A stretch of DNA of 32,611 bases from Phycisphaerales bacterium (GTDB lineage Bacteria; Planctomycetota; Phycisphaerae; Phycisphaerales; UBA1924): contig CANJRL010000016.1 of the NCBI GenBank assembly GCA_947476675.1, forward strand, positions 1 to 32,611, read 5' to 3'. Position 1 is the stretch's first letter. The number at the start of each line of letters is the position of its first letter. Below, piece by piece: positions 28,001 to 32,611 of this stretch. Under the pieces are notes generated by a model. The model was not told where the DNA came from and ran no database searches. It was given only the letters and a program-made list of their open reading frames with translations. The translations under genes and the position numbers were made by a program.

Positions 28001-28577
28001 CCCGCCCGCCGTAGCGCAGCACCGTGTTCACCGCCTCGGTCTTGAAATCCACGTCCGGGTGGAAGTGCACGTACGCCCCGAACACCGGGTCCGACGCCAT
28101 GCCCTCCTTCTTGTTCACCGACACCACCGCCCACGACGGCATCACGTCGTTCTCAAGCAAGGGGTCCAGTTTCCACGCTCGGCGCGACTCCTGCACGCTC
28201 ACCAGCAGGGGCTCGGCCAGCAGCGACGCCGCGTTCACCCGCTCCCCGGCCACCGCGAAGAACGCGTTGTCGCCAAGGAAGGTCTGGAGCGTCAGCCCCG
28301 CCGCCCGGAAGTTCGCCCGCGCCGCGTCCGTCACCGGCCCGGACAGCTGCACCACCACGTGCCGCCCCGCGCCGCGCAGCGCCAGCCCCTCCAGCGATTC
28401 CTGCAACGCCGCGCGGCTCTGCACCACCGTCGGCTCCGCGCCGCTCTTCCACGAGATCCGAGCCTCGGCGCCGCCGCCGGCCAGCGCCAGCAACAGCCCC
28501 GCCGCCGCGGCCTTCCCGCACGCGGCCCTCAGCACTCCAGTCAAACGCACGACGTCCCGCACGGGGTTCACCGGCAT
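25059..28577 (-). CDS. large secreted S8 subtilase with Fn3 and dockerin-like modules
   Basis: A 1172-residue secreted serine protease. The start at 28577 has AGAGGAG 7 nt upstream; the longer frame lacks a signal peptide. Residues 1-39 are the signal, about 40-235 a propeptide-like region, and about 240-515 the S8 domain. The catalytic residues are readable: Asp266 in MIYDGG, His292 in GHTTHVSG, the oxyanion Asn404 in AAGNE and Ser498 in GTSMATP. His292 is in HTTH instead of the usual HGTH, and Asp266 in DGG instead of DTG or DSG, so the sites are variant but complete. Downstream comes a jelly-roll-like segment around NDLDLRVFDPNG, a fibronectin-III-like domain (around ISNVQVSAIGPDTATVAF to NTAYYFNLTATD), a beta-rich region, and a C-terminal dockerin-like pair (DIDGDGMVTFNDL, DVDHDGAVTFADL) ending FGTTCP. 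Confidence 0.92.
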   Translation of the reverse strand: MPVNPVRDVVRLTGVLRAACGKAAAAGLLLALAGGGAEARISWKSGAEPTVVQSRAALQESLEGLALRGAGRHVVVQLSGPVTDAARANFRAAGLTLQTFLGDNAFFAVAGERVNAASLLAEPLLVSVQESRRAWKLDPLLENDVMPSWAVVSVNKKEGMASDPVFGAYVHFHPDVDFKTEAVNTVLRYGGRVVSPIAPLNAYVVEIPLSRAKAFAADDSVLWLEAAKPQFDETRNPSNRWRTGANIVQAAPYNLSGAGVKVMIYDGGTARATHQDFGGRLTNRDSTAVSGHTTHVSGTVGGSGAASGGTNRGMAPGVTLNVFGFQWSGGNDFLYTNPGDMLQDYTTAVGLGCVVANNSIGNNTSTNGNPCSWLGDYATTDALIDGIVRGQAGGPMRICWAAGNERQSTACQGSNGGFYTTAPPSNNKNAIVVGALNSNDDSITSFTSWGPSDDGRLKPDVSSTGCQNGVDGIGTNDSGVTSTTNTSDTAYAVLCGTSMATPTVTGLVALMLEDFRAQNPSRPDPLNSTIKAVLAHTAADVGNPGPDYKTGYGSVRIQPAIDFMRGGSPGTRNFIEGSATQGSTTSVFVIVNPGDPAFKATLAWDDYPAASLVSVALVNDLDLRVFDPNGVRRFPWTLNPASPNANAVQTQEDHRNNMEQVFVANPVPGTWRVEIAGTAVPQGPQSFSLAASGTLVNCTSTGVASLDKQVYPCGAAVICRVTDCDLNTNPNVPETVTVNLASTSNPAGIPVVLTETGANTSLFQATVATGPSGSGAALIANNGDTITLTYIDASSPGGSNLPRIATATVDCAAPVISNVQVSAIGPDTATVAFTTNENATDTLSYGAACGSLGTTLNGAAPSTSHSYVISGLNPNTAYYFNLTATDAAGNTAIANNGGSCFTFSTTAVPNYFTQQFVSGTNNLNLSNKTITFRPNGSNDYYAACITDNSALPVEPTNHASLAFTPNNDDGSSAVTLSGGAAVRLYGTPRTNFWVGTNGYITFTASDVTYTPSLAAHFTQPRVSGLFRDLNVLSPSSVRYAQLADSVVVTWLNVPQFSASGSSNTFQIQMFFDGRIMISYRGLTATDGIVGLSNRTNVPNPFFQSNFIGLSACRAPCPADIDGDGMVTFNDLNIILGSFGQTGVGLPGDVDHDGAVTFADLNIVLGVFGTTCP

Positions 28578-28850
28578 GGGGAAACTCCTCTTGGTTCGAG
28601 TCAACAGGCGACTATCCCCTCGCTTCGATCTTGCTCCGGCGCGCGACACACTCGCGCCCCTAGGAGCCGACAACCACCGCCAGCCTGTGAGCGCAGGCCC
28701 GCGCGGGGGGACCTTGACGCTCTCCAAGATCATGCCCGCCGCCGCCCGTGTCAAGACATCGCGATCGAGTTATCTTGATTTTTCCCGATAACCATCGGGC
28801 GCACAGGCGACTCCCTCGCCCAGCCCCTCGGCCTCCCAGAGCCCGACGCC

Positions 28851-30074
28851 ATGACCGTGAGCCACTGGCGCAGAAGCACCAACCCCGGAGCAACGATCGG
28901 GTGCGACGTCTGCGTCGTCGGCGCCGGGATCGCCGGCGTCTCCGCCGCCCTCCACCTCGAACGGCTCGGCATCTCCGTCATCGTTCTCGAGCGCGACCGC
29001 CCCGCCTCGGGCGCGTCCGGGAAAAACGCCGGCTTCCTGATGCGAGGCGCCGCCGACAACTACGCCGTCGCCTGCCGCGACTGGGGCCGCGACACTGCCC
29101 GCCTCGTCTGGCACTGGACCGAAGAGAACCTCGCCGCCCTCCGCGCCCTCGGCATCGACTCGATCCCCACCGTCCAGCGCATCCCCTCCTGCCTGCTCGG
29201 CCTCGAAGCCGAGGAAGCGGCCGAACTCGCCGACGCCGCCCGCCTCCTCGCCGAGGACGGCTTCGCCGTCGGTCTCATCGACCGGGGCGACGACCTCGCC
29301 TGGCGCCCGCGCTCCCCCCGCGCCTGCGGCCCGCTCATCGGCCTCGTCAATCCCGACGACGCCGCCTGCAACCCCGTTCACCTCCTCGAATTCCTCTCCC
29401 TCCAACTCGCCCGCCCCATCCTCGAGCGCCAGGAGGTCGTCGATATCTCCGTCGGCCCCGGCGAGCGCGTGGCGGTGCGCACAGCCGAGCACACCGTCGA
29501 ATGCCGCCGCGCCCTCGTCTGCACCAACGCGTACGCCCCGCTGCTCATGCCCGAGTTGGCCCTGTTCGTGCGCCCCACCCGGGGCCAGATGCTCGCCCTC
29601 CGCCTCCCGGGCCACCCCCGCCTCGACATGTCCTACTACGCCAACCGCGGGTACGAGTACTTCCGCCAGACCACCGAGGGCACGATCGTCCTCGGCGGCT
29701 GCCGGCGACGCCACGCCCACGCCGAAGTCGGCTTCGAAGACCGCACCACGCCCGAGGTGCAGCGCGACCTCGAGGCTTTCGCCCGCGACCACCTCGGCGA
29801 TGACTTCACCATCACGGCGCGGTGGGCGGGCATCATGGGATTCAGCGGCGACGCGCTCCCCCTCATCGGCCCGGTCCCCGCGCCGTGGAACGCGTCGGCG
29901 CTCGTCTGGTTCGCCGGGGGGTGCACGGGCCACGGCATGTCCCTGTTCCATCGCGTCGCCCAGGCCGCCGTCGACGCCATGATCCGCGGCGTGCCCAACC
30001 CCTTCCCCCTGGAGCGGGCCCTGCGCTCCGCGCGCGAGGCCGCCGCGGGCCCGACGCCTCCCCTCCACGCATGA
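28851..30074 (+). CDS. FAD-dependent oxidoreductase (DAO family)
   Basis: A 407-residue flavoprotein of the D-amino-acid-oxidase/glycine-oxidase superfamily. The FAD-binding Rossmann motif CVVGAGIAGVSAALHLERLG is at about 21-40, followed by an acidic residue ending the second strand (VLERD) and PASGASGKNAGFL, typical of the family. The C-terminal part has GIMGFSGDALPLIGPVP and a terminal FAD-contact segment FAGGCTGHGMSLFH. It oxidises a C-N bond of an amine or amino acid, probably producing H2O2; substrate not predictable. The best relatives by memory are PuuB/DadA-type enzymes. The gene's stop overlaps the next start by 4 nt (ATGA), so it is coupled to the phosphoesterase. No clear Shine-Dalgarno precedes 28851. 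Confidence 0.82.
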   Translation: MTVSHWRRSTNPGATIGCDVCVVGAGIAGVSAALHLERLGISVIVLERDRPASGASGKNAGFLMRGAADNYAVACRDWGRDTARLVWHWTEENLAALRALGIDSIPTVQRIPSCLLGLEAEEAAELADAARLLAEDGFAVGLIDRGDDLAWRPRSPRACGPLIGLVNPDDAACNPVHLLEFLSLQLARPILERQEVVDISVGPGERVAVRTAEHTVECRRALVCTNAYAPLLMPELALFVRPTRGQMLALRLPGHPRLDMSYYANRGYEYFRQTTEGTIVLGGCRRRHAHAEVGFEDRTTPEVQRDLEAFARDHLGDDFTITARWAGIMGFSGDALPLIGPVPAPWNASALVWFAGGCTGHGMSLFHRVAQAAVDAMIRGVPNPFPLERALRSAREAAAGPTPPLHA

Positions 30075-30904
30075 GCACGCTGACCATTGCTTTCTTCGGC
30101 GACGTCGTGGGCGATCCCGGCCGGCGCGCCTTCACGCACGCCGCCCGCGCCCTCCGCGCCGAACGCCGCGCCGACCTCATCGTCGTCAACGGCGAGAACG
30201 CCAAGCACGGCTCCGGCCTCAGCGCCGACAACTTCCGCGCCCTCCGCGATGCCGGCGCCGACGCCGTCACCCTCGGCGACCACTGCTTCCGCGAGAAGCA
30301 GGCCATCCCTCTCCTCGACGACCCGCGCGAGCCGGTCTCGCGCCCGGCCAACCTCGCCGCGAGCGCCCCGGGCAAGCGCACCGCCAGGGTCCCCCCCGCA
30401 ACCCCCGGCGCGCCGGCCCTGCACATCGTCACCGTCCTCGGCCGCCTGCAGATGCCCATGCCCGCCGACGACCCCTTCGCCGCCATCGACCGCGAGATCG
30501 CCGCCATCGCCGACCCCCACGCCGTCGCGCTCGTCGAGATCCACGCCGAACTCACCAGCGAGAAGCAGGCCGTCGCCTGGCACTGCGCGCGAAAGTGGGG
30601 GGGCGTCGTCGTCGGCGTCGTCGGCACCCACACCCACGTGCAGACCGCCGACCCCCGCATCCTCGAGGGCCGCGTCGCCGCCATCACCGACGCCGGCATG
30701 TGCGGCCCGCACCGCTCCATCCTCGGCCGCCGCGTCGACGACGTCCTCAGATGGATGACCACCCAGGCCCCGACCGTGCTCGACATCGCCGACGGCGACG
30801 AGCGGGCCAGCGGCGTCATCATCCGCGTCGACCCCGGTCAGCCCGGCGCGCGCAGCGCCCGCGCCATCGGCATCGAACCGTTCAGCATCGCGTCGGCGAC
30901 CTGA
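30071..30904 (+). CDS. ymdB: YmdB-type (TIGR00282) metallophosphoesterase
   Basis: A 277-residue protein of the YmdB/TIGR00282 family, cAMP/cGMP phosphodiesterases involved in biofilm and sporulation decisions in Bacillus. The metal-site motifs are readable in order: IAFFGDVVGDPG (Asp11), VVNGENAKHG (Asn40, Glu42), LGDHCF (Asp70, His71), EIHAE (His148) and GTHTHVQTAD (His177, His179). Length matches the family. The third motif normally reads G-N-H; the Asn is replaced by Asp70 here, which may still bind metal but could alter activity. Translation is coupled to the flavoprotein by a 4-nt overlap. A cyclic-nucleotide link to the neighbouring oxidoreductase is speculative. Confidence 0.87.
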   Translation: MSTLTIAFFGDVVGDPGRRAFTHAARALRAERRADLIVVNGENAKHGSGLSADNFRALRDAGADAVTLGDHCFREKQAIPLLDDPREPVSRPANLAASAPGKRTARVPPATPGAPALHIVTVLGRLQMPMPADDPFAAIDREIAAIADPHAVALVEIHAELTSEKQAVAWHCARKWGGVVVGVVGTHTHVQTADPRILEGRVAAITDAGMCGPHRSILGRRVDDVLRWMTTQAPTVLDIADGDERASGVIIRVDPGQPGARSARAIGIEPFSIASAT

Positions 30905-30922
30905 GTCCCCACGATTCTCGGA

Positions 30923-30937
30923 CCGGATTTTTTCCGG
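30923..30937 (+). terminator. weak hairpin terminator after the ymdB gene
   Basis: CCGGA and TCCGG form a 5-bp stem around five T, followed by ATTTTCC, 18 nt after the stop codon. The same bases also form two direct copies of CCGGATTTT spaced 11 bp apart, upstream of the C14 promoter, so a regulatory role is an alternative. Confidence 0.4.
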
Positions 30938-30944
30938 ATTTTCC

Positions 30945-30975
30945 TTGCAGACCCCCCCCCCCCCCGTGGCATACT
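30945..30975 (+). promoter_or_regulatory. putative promoter with a C14 spacer
   Basis: TTGCAG (30945-30950) and CATACT (30970-30975) resemble -35 and -10 boxes 19 nt apart, and 14 consecutive C (30952-30965) fill most of the spacer. The next gene starts at 31050, giving a leader of about 70 nt. Slippage of the homopolymer would change the spacing and hence promoter strength. The match to consensus is only moderate. Confidence 0.4.
30952..30965 (+). repeat. C14 homopolymer tract
   Basis: Fourteen C residues in a row, directly 5' of GTGGCATACT. Long homopolymers are hypermutable by slippage; the length could also be a sequencing or assembly artefact. Confidence 0.85.
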
Positions 30976-31049
30976 GCATGGGCGTAGGAAGGGTGAACAA
31001 CGGTTTCGGGCGACTGTTCAGCCGCGAGTTCTTCTGGGAGACAACAGCA

Positions 31050-32348
31050 ATGCGAGCAGCAACACGGGGCGTCAAGGCGAGCGCGATCGATGCCTTTGCC
31101 TTCAACTCCTCTCCCTCCGGGAGAGGGCAGGGTGAGGGGCTCCCGCGTTTCCTCCCCTCTTCTGACTTCTCCTCGCACAACCAAGAACCCCTCATCCGTC
31201 AGCCTGCGGCTGCCACCTTCTCCCGTTGGGAGAAGGGTTCTTCCAACCCCTCTCCCTCCGGGAGAGGATGTCATCGCGGAGCGATGACAGGTGAGGGGCT
31301 CTTGGCCTCCTTCGCCGGCCTGCTCATCGCTTCATCATCCACCCTCGCGCAATCCAATGTGCCGCCGTCGTACGGACATGACTTTGTGACTGTCGGTGCG
31401 CCGGGCAATCGCCCCGCCCTGCCAAGCGAGCGCGTCATCAACTTCAATCTGACTCCTGTCACCGAACAGATCGGCGCGGTGAACTACACCTATCGGATCT
31501 CCAGAACCGAGACTACGATCGGCCAATGGCTCGACTTCGTGCGCGTCGCCTGGCCGGTGTACCAGAACGAGGTGAGAGGCAACATCCTGAGCGGCGCTTT
31601 CACCGGCAGCGGCATCGGCGTCCTCAACTGGACAACCAATCCCACGTTCTTCCTCGTTCGCGAGGCGAGCGTGACCCAGCCGACGAATATGGAGTGGCGA
31701 GCCGCCGCCATGTATTGCAACTGGCTGCACAACGGCCGGCCGACCGGCCCTGGCGCCGAGTGGTCGGTGCGGAGCGGCGCCTACGACATCCGCACCTTCA
31801 CCCGCAACCCCGACCTCTCGTTCAATGATCAACTCCGCCGCTCCGAGGGGGCGCGATACTGGATCCCCGACCTGAACGAGTGGACCAAGGCGGCCCACTA
31901 CGACCCCAACAGATACGGACCCGGGCAGGAGGGCTACTGGAAGTACCCCGTCACGAGCGACACGGCGCCCCTGACCGGCCCCCCCGGGCAGGGAACCACC
32001 GGCGGAACCGCTGCAAACGGCCTGCCCCTGCCCGTCGGCTCGTACCCCGACGTGCAAAGCCCCTGGGGCCTGCTCGACGCCTCTGGCGGCTACTCGGAGT
32101 GGACCGAGACGGTCATGTTTTCGTGGCAGAATCAGTACGGACTGGTGTCCGACAACTCCCGCATCATCCGCGGGAGCAACGCGGGCGCCGGTTCATTCAG
32201 AGACGAGATCGATGCTTTCCCCGCCAGCGCTGGAGCCACAGGCGGCCTGACCGGATTGCGCATCGCGTCGTTGGTCTCTTCTCCCGCCGCAGCGCCGCTG
32301 TTGTTCTTTGCACTTTGCGTTTGTGAGAGGAGGGTTCGCTCGCGCTGA
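31050..32348 (+). CDS. SUMF1/formylglycine-generating-enzyme-like secreted protein with repeat-derived N-terminus
   Basis: A 432-residue protein from the ATG at 31050 (GGGAG 9 nt upstream). Residues about 125-405 form a SUMF1/FGE-like (C-type-lectin-related) domain: ISRTETTIGQWLDFV, AAAMYCNWLHNG, YWIPDLNEWTKAAHYD, PWGLLDASGGYSEWTE and RIIRGSN. The two active-site cysteines of true formylglycine-generating enzymes are not apparent, so a binding role is more likely. The first 82 residues are partly translated palindromic repeats: SSPSGRGQGEG (20-30) and NPSPSGRG (66-73). A second ATG at 31284, supplied by the repeat, would give MTGEGLLASFAGLLIASSSTLAQ, a near-normal signal peptide, but with a Shine-Dalgarno only 2 nt away. 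The C-terminus has a hydrophobic segment followed by ERRVRSR, a possible degenerate anchor signal. Start choice uncertain. Confidence 0.7.
   Translation: MRAATRGVKASAIDAFAFNSSPSGRGQGEGLPRFLPSSDFSSHNQEPLIRQPAAATFSRWEKGSSNPSPSGRGCHRGAMTGEGLLASFAGLLIASSSTLAQSNVPPSYGHDFVTVGAPGNRPALPSERVINFNLTPVTEQIGAVNYTYRISRTETTIGQWLDFVRVAWPVYQNEVRGNILSGAFTGSGIGVLNWTTNPTFFLVREASVTQPTNMEWRAAAMYCNWLHNGRPTGPGAEWSVRSGAYDIRTFTRNPDLSFNDQLRRSEGARYWIPDLNEWTKAAHYDPNRYGPGQEGYWKYPVTSDTAPLTGPPGQGTTGGTAANGLPLPVGSYPDVQSPWGLLDASGGYSEWTETVMFSWQNQYGLVSDNSRIIRGSNAGAGSFRDEIDAFPASAGATGGLTGLRIASLVSSPAAAPLLFFALCVCERRVRSR
31107..31142 (+). repeat. palindromic intergenic-type repeat, copy A
   Basis: Contains CCTCTCCC-TCC-GGGAGAGG (perfect 8-bp stem, 31108-31126), then GCA and GGTGAGGGGCTC. 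This is the widespread family with CCCTCTCCC…GGGAGAGGG…GGTGAGGG. It lies inside the open frame of the SUMF1-like gene. Confidence 0.8.
31188..31236 (-). repeat. palindromic intergenic-type repeat, copy B (inverted)
   Basis: On the minus strand it reads CCTTCTCCC-AAC-GGGAGAAGG, a second small hairpin (GGCAGCCGCAGGCTG), then GGATGAGGGG. The layout equals that of copies A and C in reverse orientation; the 9-bp stem spans 31216-31236. Confidence 0.75.
31247..31301 (+). repeat. palindromic intergenic-type repeat, copy C
   Basis: Same outer hairpin as copy A (31249-31267) and the same end GGTGAGGGGCTC, but between them a second perfect 9-bp hairpin, TGTCATCGC-GGA-GCGATGACA (31269-31289). The second arm supplies the in-frame ATG at 31284. 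Confidence 0.8.
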
Positions 32349-32441
32349 GCATACGAGCGATTGACATCGCGAACTTCCGGGCCCATCTGTTCCGGTGAAT
32401 CACTGGCCATTCTTGTCCTCTCACCCAAGTGAGGAGTATCC

Positions 32442-32611
32442 ATGAGTCGCATCGCGACGTTCGTGAGCGCTGTTGCTGCGCTCGCCCTGACCTCGGGCGC
32501 GCTCGCCCGCATCATCCAGGTCTCGCCCTCCGGCTACGAGACCATCACCAACGGCGACGTGTTCATCAACGCGGCGTCGGCGCCGAACGGGACCCTCTTC
32601 ACGGTCTCGAC
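32442..32611 (+). CDS. secreted protein, 5' part only (runs off the window)
   Basis: The first 56 codons of a gene starting at 32442, with GAGGAG 5 nt upstream. It opens MSRIATFVSAVAALALTSGA with Leu-Ala-Arg next, a clear Sec signal peptide with cleavage near residue 22. The visible mature part (QVSPSGYETITNGDVFINAAS) is beta-like, without a recognised motif. It lies 93 nt after the SUMF1-like gene on the same strand, so a shared surface function is possible. Confidence 0.7.
   Translation, partial: MSRIATFVSAVAALALTSGALARIIQVSPSGYETITNGDVFINAASAPNGTLFTVS

Noticed and set aside
28713-28760. TTGACG and TGTCAA/TTGACA hexamers between the subtilase and the flavoprotein as -35 boxes
   Set aside because: No acceptable -10 box lies 15-19 nt away on either strand.
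25053-28778. A 1241-codon open frame on the + strand opposite the subtilase
   Set aside because: It is Arg/His/Val-rich with no domain, and is the mirror of C-rich third positions in a gene with clear catalytic motifs, Shine-Dalgarno and signal peptide.
30966-30985. TGGCAT…GC as a sigma-54 promoter after the C tract
   Set aside because: The GG and GC elements are only 6 nt apart instead of 10.

Overview
The window looks like chromosomal DNA of a high-GC planctomycete, most likely of the class Phycisphaerae. I infer this from gene content rather than a marker gene: an adjacent DUF1800/DUF1501 pair, secreted proteins ending in short dockerin-like EF-hand modules, PEP-CTERM-like proteins ending in four arginines, a TPR-sulfotransferase, a SUMF1-type secreted protein, ECF sigma factors with small partner genes, and a remnant of the planctomycete integrase-tail ORF. 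No rRNA, tRNA, CRISPR array or intact mobile element was seen.

Layout. 1-63 is the 3' end of an upstream gene. 621-4554 is a + strand operon: DUF1800 protein, Tat-exported DUF1501 protein, secreted dockerin-like protein. 4555-5231 is non-coding apart from an orphan integrase-tail remnant. 5273-6590 (minus) is an ECF sigma factor followed 7 nt later by a membrane protein. 6641-9240 (minus) holds a winged-helix regulator, a tiny secreted ORF (possibly frameshifted) and a BNR/Ycf48-type secreted protein. RmuC (9392-10756) points the other way. 10835-12811 holds two paralogous secreted proteins with Cys/Gln thioester-like motifs and C-terminal anchor signals, each with its own terminator. 13094-14853 has an NTF2-like protein and an Mrp-type P-loop ATPase. 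15000-18067 has an LTxxQ-type periplasmic protein and a PhoX-like (DUF839) protein with a dockerin-like tail. 18149-20950 is a GH63-like glucosidase, divergent from an ECF sigma/zinc-finger anti-sigma pair (21000-21937). A glycosyltransferase and a TPR-sulfotransferase follow. 25059-28577 (minus) is a large secreted subtilase. The right end carries an FAD oxidoreductase overlapping a YmdB-type phosphoesterase, then a SUMF1-like secreted protein behind a 14-C homopolymer, and a truncated secreted protein.

Themes. Nearly half the genes encode exported proteins, using two apparent surface-retention signals: dockerin-like modules ending near a terminal Cys, and a P-x-P/hydrophobic/RRRR tail. Two expression modes coexist. 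Secreted proteins have good Shine-Dalgarno sites and leaders, whereas five cytoplasmic genes (two sigma factors, rmuC, the glucosidase, the glycosyltransferase) have a TANNNT box only 6-8 nt before the start codon and no Shine-Dalgarno, which suggests leaderless transcripts. The most unusual spots are the C14 tract inside the putative promoter spacer at 30945-30975, and the three palindromic repeats at 31107-31301 that are read in frame as the N-terminus of the following protein.
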